From NCBI RefSeq assembly GCF_014925405.1, contig NZ_AQHJ01000015.1:1-17674 (forward strand): a DNA stretch of 17,674 bases. The letters are read 5' to 3'. The notes under the pieces are model-generated. The model worked only from the letters and a program-made list of their open reading frames with translations, did no database searches and was not told where the DNA came from. Positions 9,994 through 16,869 of the stretch are shown piece by piece. This DNA is from Pseudoalteromonas ulvae UL12. GTDB lineage: Bacteria > Pseudomonadota > Gammaproteobacteria > Enterobacterales > Alteromonadaceae. Every line of letters begins with the position of its first letter. Positions within the stretch are counted from its first letter, which is position 1. Position numbers and translations under genes: made by a program.

Positions 9994-10023
9994 TGCAATT
10001 TATCCGTGCTCATCTTTAATAAG

Positions 10024-10054
10024 TCGACGCAAAACATTTGCCATTCGACGCAAA
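10024..10054 (-). repeat. 10-base direct repeat upstream of the NRPS start (possible operator)
   Basis: TCGACGCAAA occurs exactly at 10024-10033 and 10045-10054, 21 bases apart, or two helical turns. Between them GCAAAACATTTGC forms a short inverted repeat. This lies 31-61 bases upstream of the NRPS start codon. It could be a regulator binding site or part of the leader; no function is demonstrated. Confidence 0.4.
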
Positions 10055-10068
10055 TTTAGAATTTATTC

Positions 10069-10096
10069 AAAAAAGTTTTGGGGTTAATATCCCCAA
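10069..10096 (-). terminator. Terminator-like hairpin (attenuator?) between oxygenase and NRPS genes
   Basis: In the minus sense, TTGGGG, a 7-base loop, CCCCAA, then AAC and a run of six T (10074-10069). The stem is a perfect 6 bp with four G-C pairs. It sits 32 bases after the oxygenase stop and about 75 bases before the NRPS start, so it would end or attenuate transcription entering the NRPS gene. The stem is short and the T-run is not immediately adjacent, so efficiency may be partial. Confidence 0.45.
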
Positions 10097-10127
10097 GTAA
10101 AGAATTGTCTGGCTTGCGCCGTTCGAT

Positions 10128-10994
10128 TTAAGACACATAGTTCAAATAAGGCCTGTATTTTTCAAAGAACCGAGTTCTATTCATTCCTAAAACAAGTCCT
10201 TTGAATGTAAGCCAGTTGAAGTAGATGTTCTCTCTAGGCATATTTTCTTTAATGCCTAAAAAACTGCGTGCTACACTCTGTTTAGTATGAAAATCTAAAT
10301 TGAAAGAGATGCACTCATCTAAGCTTCTTACGTGATGTAGCATTCCTGCTGGCATGAAAAACATATCACCAGCACCAACTTCCACTTGCGCCACATTCAC
10401 GCCTGCATTTTTTAGTCGCTGCTGTGTTTCGCTATCTTCTGGATCAATGTCGAACCATCGCCACCCTTTGCGCTCACATAACTTTCGGTCGCTCCATGAA
10501 ATCAACGTAAAGCGCTTTCTTCCTTTAATTTGGAAGAAAATGTTATTGGTTCGAAGCGTATCGAAATGCAAAGGCGTAACTGCACCTTTTGGCGAAACAA
10601 AAAACTGGGCAAACTTCCACCAGTCATTTCGATAAAAAGTTGGTAGCAGCTCACTAGGAAAATTTACAATGTCTTGAGTTAGCTCTTTCATCTCTAGAAA
10701 CAAAGGAACATCATGACAATAAGGCATATCTGAAACAGCAGTATTATTACGCTTGCTAAGTCCCAGGCGATTAGCAAACTCTTTCATAGTCGCTTGCTCT
10801 ATTTCAATAGCGCCGGGCCTAAAATACTTGATCGAAACTCTAACGTTCGGGCATGAATTTTCGAAGTAATTAACACTCCATTTACCTACAGCAGGCCAGT
10901 TGCTAATCGCTCCTTTGTACAACTGCGCTTTAGTTTGACAGTGCTTAGTAAACATATTTAAGTCAAAGCACTGTTCAACAAGAACTTTAGACAT
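10128..10994 (-). CDS. JmjC/cupin-8 type Fe(II)/2-oxoglutarate-dependent oxygenase, probable tailoring hydroxylase
   Basis: 288 residues from ATG 10994; a GTG at 11006 would add four residues but has no ribosome site, whereas GAAGG precedes the ATG by 5 bases. The double-stranded beta-helix signature is visible: TPLHFD supplies the first iron His143 and Asp145, IKGRKRF about 15 residues later holds the Lys that binds 2-oxoglutarate in FIH-like proteins, and MPAGMLHHVRSL supplies the distal iron His220. Enzymes of this cupin-8 group hydroxylate protein or amino-acid side chains. Lying between the Dab aminotransferase and the NRPS, it most likely hydroxylates a monomer, either free or bound to a carrier domain. 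The start overlaps the aminotransferase stop by 8 bases, so the two are probably co-translated. There is no signal peptide or membrane segment. Substrate and position are unknown. Confidence 0.85.
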   Translation of the reverse strand: MSKVLVEQCFDLNMFTKHCQTKAQLYKGAISNWPAVGKWSVNYFENSCPNVRVSIKYFRPGAIEIEQATMKEFANRLGLSKRNNTAVSDMPYCHDVPLFLEMKELTQDIVNFPSELLPTFYRNDWWKFAQFFVSPKGAVTPLHFDTLRTNNIFFQIKGRKRFTLISWSDRKLCERKGWRWFDIDPEDSETQQRLKNAGVNVAQVEVGAGDMFFMPAGMLHHVRSLDECISFNLDFHTKQSVARSFLGIKENMPRENIYFNWLTFKGLVLGMNRTRFFEKYRPYLNYVS

Positions 10995-12291
10995 AACGCC
11001 CTTCACCCGCGTCAGCAGTTTGGCTAGTATTCACCGTTTGATTGGAGAGTTTTGCAAATGCAGCATCGATTACAGCAAACCCCTGATTGAGCGTTGTATA
11101 ATCAATGGTGAGCGCTGGCATTAACTTGAATACTTCGTCATGAGGGCCACATCGCTCAACGATAACGCCATTTGCGAAGCAATCTTTTACGAGAAACTCG
11201 GAATAAGCTTCGTCTCGCATTTCAATACCCTGCATTAAGCCAATACCCTTTGTTTTGATACATAGAGCTGGGTACTTCGCAACGATTTGATTGAGATATT
11301 GGTTAATGTAAAGTGCTTTATCCGCCACTTCTAATTCGAACTTTTCATCCGACCAAAAGTGTTTAACCATTGCTGTAGAAGCTACAAACGCAAGGTTGTT
11401 TCCACGGAAGGTTCCGTTGTCCTCCGCTGGACGCCATACGTCAAGCGCACTGTCAATCAGTAATAGTGCCATCGGTAGTCCCATGCCACCGATAGACTTC
11501 GACAAACAAACCAAATCAGGCTTAATACCAGCTCTCTCAAAACTAAAGAAGCTGCCACTACGACCACAACCTGTTTGAATATCGTCGATAATGAGTAGAA
11601 TCCCAAGTTCAGAAGTCAGCAATCGCAAGTCCTGCAACCACTCTACAGACGCTACATTCAACCCGCCTTCTGCCTGAACAGTTTCAAGAATAATAGCGGC
11701 TGGAAGGTCAATTCCAGAACTTGGGTCAGTAAGTAGTTTGCGATAGTAATCAATACTATTGAACTCACTTCCGGCGTAACCTTCAAACGGAAAGCGTGTC
11801 ACATTTGAGTAACTTTGGCCTTGTCTGTGACTGTTACTACCAGTAAGGCTTAATGAAACACCAGTCATTCCATGGAAAGCATTTGTAAAACATACAACGT
11901 TCTCACGCTTTGTATATTTTCGGGCAAGCTTGACAGCAGACTCTACAACACTTGTCCCTGTCGGACTGGTAAACTGTATTTTATATTCAAGGTTGCGTGG
12001 CTTCAAAATGCATGAGCTAAACGCTTCGATAAACTCAAGCTTAGATTGTGAATGCAAATCCAAACTCATCGCGATGCCATCTTTCTCTAAATATGACATC
12101 ACACTATTTTTGATTACATCATTGTTGTGACCATAATTTAGTGCGCCCGCACCAGACAAAAAATCAACAAACTTATTGCCTTTATTGTCATAAATAAGGC
12201 TTCCTTTGCTCTGAGTAAAAACCGTCGGAAAACTCCTACAATACGAACGAGCGGAAGACTCTACCTCTTCAAACAACTTTTCTTTATTCAC
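10987..12291 (-). CDS. ectB: Diaminobutyrate--2-oxoglutarate aminotransferase (EctB-type, class III PLP enzyme)
   Basis: 434 residues from GTG 12291. A TTG at 12300 is also in frame (437 residues), but AAGG touches that codon and lies 9 bases before the GTG, so I prefer the GTG. The family makes L-2,4-diaminobutyrate from L-aspartate-4-semialdehyde and glutamate. EctB-like landmarks: RSYCRSFPTVF near the N-terminus, GAGALNYGHNN, the phosphate loop TSPTGTSVVESA, TNAFHGMTG, the pyridine-N Asp236 in IIDDIQTGCGRSG, and the Schiff-base Lys265 in LSKSIGG. Length fits the family (about 420-430). No ectA or ectC is adjacent; the following genes are an oxygenase and an NRPS with a Dab-like pocket. The product is therefore probably used as a peptide building block, as with PvdH in pyoverdine synthesis. 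A different but related 4-aminotransferase substrate cannot be excluded. It is probably the first gene of the operon. Confidence 0.9.
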   Translation of the reverse strand: MNKEKLFEEVESSARSYCRSFPTVFTQSKGSLIYDNKGNKFVDFLSGAGALNYGHNNDVIKNSVMSYLEKDGIAMSLDLHSQSKLEFIEAFSSCILKPRNLEYKIQFTSPTGTSVVESAVKLARKYTKRENVVCFTNAFHGMTGVSLSLTGSNSHRQGQSYSNVTRFPFEGYAGSEFNSIDYYRKLLTDPSSGIDLPAAIILETVQAEGGLNVASVEWLQDLRLLTSELGILLIIDDIQTGCGRSGSFFSFERAGIKPDLVCLSKSIGGMGLPMALLLIDSALDVWRPAEDNGTFRGNNLAFVASTAMVKHFWSDEKFELEVADKALYINQYLNQIVAKYPALCIKTKGIGLMQGIEMRDEAYSEFLVKDCFANGVIVERCGPHDEVFKLMPALTIDYTTLNQGFAVIDAAFAKLSNQTVNTSQTADAGEGRYV

Positions 12292-12300
12292 TTGATTCAA

Positions 12301-12967
12301 CCTTAAAGATAACTACAACAGCCTAAAAACTACTTAGAATAGTCAAATACAACTATGTAAATATGCAATTTAGTAATAACTATAATAATGTATTATTTTT
12401 TTGTAATTTTCAATAGTCAACTGCGTTAATTTTTATTTATCTTTGAAGGGTGACAACTTAACCTTTGATATGAGAAATCCTCTGAAAAATTCAAATAACG
12501 AATTAAAAACACATAAGCAACTGTTTATAATACATTATAAATTTATAGAAGTAATTTTGGATATTGGAAAATAGAGCTCAAGTAAATAGCAAACTAACTG
12601 TTGGATATGTAATTTGACTCCAGCGATCCCACGAGACATGATTAAGAATAATTTTTCTAAATATATATTAAAGAAGGAAGTTTTCAAAGTAGATATTGGC
12701 TTCATTAAGGAAACTTGATAAATAGTTCCCCCCTAAAATACAAAAACAAAAACACAACAAAAACAATGTATTATAGAAAATTTAACAGTAGCGACAGTAG
12801 ATTATGAATACCTAATGTTGAGCAATTAAAAAGTTCATTTTACACTGAAGAAGTCAATTATATTTATATACAACTAAAAAACTGTTTTTTTAGTTTAATA
12901 AAAACAACAAAAATTTAACTTATAAAATGCAACAACATATAAACACCATAAAATTGTCACTCCACCC
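12301..12967. other. AT-rich spacer between NRPS operon and IS remnant
   Basis: I see no convincing gene here: stops are dense in all frames and no recognisable protein fragment appears. Apart from the putative promoter at 12392-12420 and a repeated TTGACTATT (minus sense, at 12420-12412 and 12347-12339), it holds only short A/T-rich inverted repeats. Upstream signals for the aminotransferase operon must lie in it. Confidence 0.6.
12392..12420 (-). promoter_or_regulatory. Putative sigma-70 promoter of the aminotransferase-oxygenase-NRPS operon
   Basis: In the minus sense TTGACT (12420-12415) is followed after 17 bases by AATAAT (12397-12392). This gives a leader of roughly 95 bases before the GTG start. 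The surrounding DNA is very AT-rich, so chance matches are likely. Confidence 0.4.
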
Positions 12968-12984
12968 CAGAGTGAGATCGCGAC
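12968..12984 (+). repeat. Left terminal inverted repeat of the ISAs1 remnant
   Basis: CAGAGTGAGATCGCGAC matches the right end about 13 of 17 with one gap. It also resembles CAGGGCGGGATCG at 17358, the left end of the second remnant. Confidence 0.6.
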
Positions 12985-13068
12985 CGTATTTTAAGAAATT
13001 AACTCAGCGTATTTTGCCTTTAGGCTTCAAATATGATCGTATACTCTCTTTTTGAGTAATGCAGCATT

Positions 13069-14054
13069 ATGAGCCTTACCGCTTTGATTAAACATTTTGA
13101 ATCAATAAAAGATCCTCGCCAGCAAATTAAAGTTATTTATTCCTTACACGACGTTTTGTTTCTCACCGTAACAGCTATCATTGCTGGTTGTGAAGGCTGG
13201 GAAGATATTGAAGACTTTGCCCACTGCAAGCTTGAGTGACTGCGGAAGTATGCCTCTTTTGAACACGGCATTCCCGTCCATGACACTATTGCACGTCTTG
13301 CCAGTCGCGTTAATCCAGATGCACTTTATAAGTGTTTTGTAGAATGGATGAAAAAAACCAAACTCTCAGTGACAACCAAGTAATTGCTATTGATGGAAAA
13401 ATTCTGAGACGCTCTTATGACCCATCAGACAGGAAGTCGGCTATCCATATGGTCAGTGCCTTCGCATCGCAAAATGGCGTTGTGATGGAAAACTGAAAAC
13501 AGATGCGAAATCCAATGAGATCACTGCGATCCCCGAGTTATTGGATTTACTTGAATTGAAAGGCCATTTAGTCACATTAGATGCAATGGGATGCCAGACC
13601 AAAATAGCCAGAAGGAACATTCAGCCGCATACAGTTATCTGGAGCAACAACGTGGTCGCACCGAATATCGTAAGTATGAAGTTATTCAAGTTGACCCACT
13701 CCAGTTTACTGAAGAATGGTTAAAATTAACGACCATAGGAAGAGCTATTTACTACTGGGTAGAAAATGGAAGCTTATAGACACCAGTGATTACATCAGCT
13801 CAGCACAATTATCAGCAGAGGAGCTAGCTAAGCTTATGCGTAGCCATTGAGAATCAATTGCACTGGGTTCTTGATGTATCATTCAAAGAGGAGAGGATAA
13901 CTGCCCAATAAACCGAGGTCATGCAGCTGAAAACTTCAGTACGTTCAGGTATGTAGGACTGAATCAATTAAAAAGAGAGAGTAGCTTAAAGGCCAGCATA
14001 CGACGAAAACAACGCCGCGCTGCGATGGACACTGAATATTTAGATAAGGATTAG
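13069..14054 (+). pseudogene. ISAs1-family DDE transposase, multiply disrupted
   Basis: Translation in pieces follows an ISAs1 transposase from end to end: MSLTALIKHFESIKDPRQ, DVLFLTVTAIIAGCEGWEDI, GIPVHDTIARLASRVNP, VIAIDGKILRRSY (first catalytic Asp), [35 protein letters not shown] (second Asp), [43 protein letters not shown], and the tail RRAAMDTEYLDKD before TAG. Damage: TGA at 13237-13239 where Trp is expected; a frameshift near 13370 leading to TAA; another near 13490; a jump from GCQTKIA to a late segment near 13600 that removes central residues; and TGA where SHWGIENQ is expected near 13848. Intact members have about 370 residues. No functional product is possible. Confidence 0.9.
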
Positions 14055-14074
14055 GGTTTAACTGTTAACAAAGT

Positions 14075-14092
14075 GTTCACGCTCTCGCCCTG
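14075..14092 (-). repeat. Right terminal inverted repeat of the ISAs1 remnant
   Basis: Read inwards on the minus strand it is CAGGGCGAGAGCGTGAAC, the partner of the left end at 12968. It lies 20 bases beyond the transposase stop, a normal position for this family. Confidence 0.6.
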
Positions 14093-14452
14093 TGGGTGGT
14101 ATTAGAAAAAAGTCGTTCAAAATGATTTTGATAACATTGAATACCTGTCAATTTTAATATAGATATGACCACTTAAAATAATCTCTAAGATTAATAAATA
14201 AGGTTAATATGGTTAAAAATAATAGGTATAAGGTTAAGGTAATATTTTGTTTATTTAACTACTTGATAAATAGGTGAATAGCTATAAAACTTAGATCAGA
14301 TTTACCCGAGGTTCAGATCATACTTACAAGGCAATCAGATCAGGATCACCCTATATAAATTGATTTTGCATTAATAATATCAACATCTTATGCACATTTT
14401 TATGTTTTATTTAGTCGGGCAGATCAGATCTTAATGATCTGAAAGTTTGTTT

Positions 14453-14461
14453 TTATCCACA
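14453..14461 (+). promoter_or_regulatory. DnaA box
   Basis: TTATCCACA, a perfect match to the consensus DnaA box, between weak iterons at the left of the origin. Confidence 0.75.
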
Positions 14462-14555
14462 ATGTAGATTTGTGATGTTTAAATACTGAGCATTAATATC
14501 GTCAGGATCATATTCTTCCGATTTGGAGATCGTAGTAACCCGACTTGTCGATGAT

Positions 14556-14564
14556 TTATACACA
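14556..14564 (+). promoter_or_regulatory. DnaA box (relaxed consensus)
   Basis: TTATACACA fits TTWTNCACA. It lies about 100 bases from the perfect box in the same orientation, 47 bases before the first duplicated iteron module. Confidence 0.55.
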
Positions 14565-14610
14565 AGGAAAAAGCTCTAATTTGTTCATATCATCAGTGAA
14601 TTCAAACACC

Positions 14611-14888
14611 AGATCAGAATTACCCGATTAAAACAGTCTTCGGGATGTGTTTTGATTAATCGTTAGCCAGAGAGAGCAAAATTACCCGAGTATCAGGATT
14701 TCAAATCAAAATTACCCGAGTTAAAAGTCCAAATTACGGATTTACTGGTCCCCACTTTTAGTTTTGTACTTAAAAAGGCTGTTACAAATCAAAATTACCC
14801 GAGTTCAGCTGGGTGAACTCTATGATACAAATTAAAATTCAATGAAATAGCTCTTAAAAAAGGAATTATAAGCGGGTAAATCTGATCT
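14611..14888 (+). repeat. Iteron module A (278 bases), duplicated
   Basis: It opens with a GATC-bearing iteron (AGATCAGAATTACCCGATT), then iterons without GATC at +62, +92 and +175, and closes with an inverted GATC iteron (GCGGGTAAATCTGATCT at 14872-14888). It aligns along its length with module B at 14972-15248, including non-iteron stretches such as the flank reading CGGGATGT. Confidence 0.85.
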
Positions 14889-14971
14889 ATCACAATAAAT
14901 AGACTCATTTTTTGCTTATTACAATTCACATAAAAAATATAAATGTTTGTTTTTATTATTATAAATTTTTA

Positions 14972-15248
14972 AGATCAGAATTACCCGATTAAAACAGCCT
15001 TCGGGATGTATTTTTATTAATTGCTAGCCAGAGAGCGCAAAATTACCCGAGTATCAGGCCTTCAAATCAAAATTACCCGAGTTAAAAGTAAATATTGCTG
15101 ATTTATTGGCCTTTATTATAGTTTTGCACCCGAAAATTAGGCTCTAAATCAAAATTACCCGAGTTTATTTGAGGGGCATCCACTAAAACCTGCAAATATT
15201 CAGTGAAATGGGCCAAAAAACTTATTTATAAGCGGGTAAATCTGATCT
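14972..15248 (+). repeat. Iteron module B (277 bases), second copy
   Basis: Same order and spacing as module A: iterons at 14972, +62, +92, +174, then the inverted iteron at 15232-15248. The offset between copies is 360-361 bases. The iterons are nearly identical between copies while some spacers have diverged, which suggests selection on the binding sites. A partial third beginning lies at 15335 (AGATCAGAATTACCCGATTT). Confidence 0.85.
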
Positions 15249-15551
15249 GGAGGAGTAAACTCAATACGTCTGATTAGTTTTACAATTATCACAGTACTAT
15301 TCAAGATGTTGTTATTAATGGATTATCTCACTTCAGATCAGAATTACCCGATTTAATATATTTACTATCCTTTTAAATGTTTTTCATTGAAAAATTGAGC
15401 GTATTCTAATTAATATCCGACTTAAATTGCCCTTCTATAATGTTTCCAGATCAGATTTACCCGACTTTAGGGCGATTGAAAGCCTTGCCTCCTTAAATAT
15501 GAGATCGTATTTTTCCGACTTAAATGTGATGTGAATTGCTAAAGATCAATA

Positions 15552-15563
15552 TTAACCGGTTAA
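15552..15563. promoter_or_regulatory. 12-base palindrome before the initiator gene (possible Rep operator)
   Basis: TTAACCGGTTAA is a perfect palindrome whose halves resemble the iteron core TTACCCG. Inverted iteron halves upstream of rep are the classical binding site of autoregulating initiator dimers, for example in plasmid F repE. A role here is inferred from position only. Confidence 0.4.
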
Positions 15564-15614
15564 AATTTTTTTAAGATCATGATTACCCGAATAAAAGCAG
15601 CTATTTTGAGATCT

Positions 15615-15640
15615 GCGTAGGATTATCGCACCTTCTACGC
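15615..15640. promoter_or_regulatory. Inverted repeat in the initiator leader
   Basis: GCGTAG (15615-15620) and CTACGC (15635-15640) form a perfect 6-bp inverted repeat with a 14-base centre. TATTAT follows at 15641, a possible -10 element. It could be an operator or a leader hairpin for the downstream gene. Confidence 0.3.
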
Positions 15641-15681
15641 TATTATTTAGTGATTCAAAAACAATAAAAACACGACTAAAA

Positions 15682-16812
15682 GTGAACAATAAACTTTCAA
15701 TAAGTAATTTGCCTGACTCTCTTAAATCTGAAGTCTCTGGCATTGAGGATGCTCGAAATATCGAGCAGCTAAATTTGTTTGTAGATAATACAGCCACTGA
15801 ATTAAAGGTTGGGAATAGCATATCAAATAGCTTCAACGCTTATGATTTGTGGTCAAGATTTGTCAGGAATAAGAAAAAACAAGTCAGTATCAGTAAAAGC
15901 CCAAATAAGATTATAGTTGAAAGAATTATCTCTGAAAAAATAGAAGGCGTCACTTACACTGGCCAACTAGGCATTTCTCCAGCTATTTTGCGTGGAGAAA
16001 AGGAAGATTTACTTGCATGGCCATCAGATAGAGAAGAAAAGGTTGAGCGAGCCCTAATAAGACTAGCGAGCCAAGGAAAAATAGCCCGGATTTCTGGAAA
16101 AATGGGTGACAACTATGCTGTTTATTTTACCTTTTCTGAGCTCATTAACGAGTTAAAATCAGTTAACCAATCTTTGAATCATAAAGATCTACGAGACTCG
16201 CTTTTGATATTGAAGGGCGCGGAGCTAACACTTAGCTATGAAGCTCACAATGAAGAAGGCCTGATAGAACAAAATCAATCCAAAATGAACTTCCTCAGTG
16301 CAATTCACTTCTCGACGGCTAAAGGCCGTTCGAACGTAAGGTGTGTTGCAGTATTAAATGAGTTGATGTCTCAGCAAATCGACTCTGTTGAATATAAGGG
16401 ATATTATTTTAATAGAACCCAATCATTCAAACGCTCGTTATCAATCTGGCTTTCATTTAGGTTGTACAGGATGTTTCGATACGCCAGCCCAACCCATAGC
16501 CACCATTTTAGACTCATTAAAACTATGATTAAGTTTGGCTCCTTGGATAACGAAAGTAACGCTGCTGCAAAGCTGGTGGCTCTTAGAAGGGATATGACAT
16601 TAACAATGAAAGATTTGGAAGAGGCTGAAATCTTAAAGTCATACAAGATTGAAAGTATTAAAGATGACGCTGGAGTAATTGTTGATTATACATATACCTT
16701 ATTTCCTTCAGATAAATTTTGTAATGAAATTTTAGAGTTAAATAAACACCAGAAAAGGATCGTGGCCAAATCTGAAAAACAAATGAATGCATCCCTACAG
16801 CAAAATTTATGA
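15682..16812 (+). CDS. Plasmid-type replication initiator protein (Rep), iteron-binding
   Basis: 376 residues from GTG 15682. No ribosome site is visible and the frame stays open back to 15610 without an ATG, so the start is uncertain. I do not recognise a close named relative. The assignment rests on context: iterons and DnaA boxes directly upstream, more repeats downstream, and typical initiator size. Visible features: a Lys/Arg/Ser-rich stretch near 68-80 (VRNKKKQVSISKS); a central segment with AWPSDREEKVERALIRLAS that could belong to a winged helix; a very basic and aromatic helix region around 250-280 (FKRSLSIWLSFRLYRMFRYA) that reminds me of the DNA-binding part of Rep_3/RctB-like initiators; and a charged C-terminus. 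It would act in the cytoplasm at the adjacent origin. It is probably autoregulated through the palindrome at 15552. Confidence 0.75.
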   Translation: MNNKLSISNLPDSLKSEVSGIEDARNIEQLNLFVDNTATELKVGNSISNSFNAYDLWSRFVRNKKKQVSISKSPNKIIVERIISEKIEGVTYTGQLGISPAILRGEKEDLLAWPSDREEKVERALIRLASQGKIARISGKMGDNYAVYFTFSELINELKSVNQSLNHKDLRDSLLILKGAELTLSYEAHNEEGLIEQNQSKMNFLSAIHFSTAKGRSNVRCVAVLNELMSQQIDSVEYKGYYFNRTQSFKRSLSIWLSFRLYRMFRYASPTHSHHFRLIKTMIKFGSLDNESNAAAKLVALRRDMTLTMKDLEEAEILKSYKIESIKDDAGVIVDYTYTLFPSDKFCNEILELNKHQKRIVAKSEKQMNASLQQNL

Positions 16813-16836
16813 GTTAATATTTGGGGTTATATGGCT

Positions 16837-16845
16837 TGTGGATAA
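16837..16845 (-). promoter_or_regulatory. DnaA box downstream of the initiator gene
   Basis: TGTGGATAA on the plus strand is the exact complement of TTATCCACA. It lies 25 bases after the rep stop and just before the second repeat family. Confidence 0.7.
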
Positions 16846-16869
16846 TACGTTTTAATAATGCCAGATTGT

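Larger units (their letters stand above)
12968..14092 (+). mobile_element. Decayed ISAs1-family insertion sequence
   Basis: The 1125-base element contains a broken ISAs1-type transposase gene and ends in imperfect inverted repeats: CAGAGTGAGATCGCGAC at the left against CAGGGCGAGAGCGTGAAC read inwards from the right. Outside these, CCACCC on the left and GGGTGG on the right (with one extra base) continue the symmetry, so the true ends may lie about 6-7 bases further out. No clear direct target duplication is seen. It is shorter than the usual 1.2-1.4 kb because of an internal loss. It cannot make active transposase. Confidence 0.8.
14293..15590 (+). other. Iteron-type replication origin region
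   Basis: This 1.3 kb non-coding stretch immediately before the initiator-like gene holds about 19 copies of a 17-base iteron, two DnaA boxes near its left end and AT-rich spacers such as 14889-14971 (roughly 85 percent A+T by eye), which could serve as the unwinding element. Iteron starts in direct orientation: 14293, 14337 (weak), 14527 (weak), 14611, 14673, 14703, 14786, 14972, 15034, 15064, 15146, 15335, 15448, 15502 (weak), 15543 (weak), 15574. Inverted: 14414 (weak), 14872, 15232. A DnaA-assisted, initiator-dependent theta origin is the straightforward reading. It is a repeat-rich zone, not a CRISPR array. Confidence 0.85.

Noticed and set aside
10987..12291. Ectoine biosynthesis operon
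   Set aside because: Only the ectB-type gene is present. The downstream oxygenase is not of the EctD (PhyH) type, and no ectA or ectC is seen.
13541..13779. Two short overlapping plus-strand open frames as separate genes
   Set aside because: Their translations are consecutive pieces of the broken ISAs1 transposase in two frames.
12955..14100. Target-site duplication of the first IS remnant
   Set aside because: The flanks CCACCC and GGGTGG are inverted, not direct, copies. They look like an extension of the terminal repeats rather than a duplication.
14198..14237. GGTTAA short repeats (at 14202, 14211 and 14232) as part of the iteron set
   Set aside because: The word is only six bases in AT-rich DNA and does not resemble either repeat family.
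14293..15590. CRISPR array
   Set aside because: The repeats are only 17 bases, occur in both orientations, have irregular spacing (30 to 83 bases and more), and the spacers themselves are duplicated. Iterons next to a rep gene explain them.
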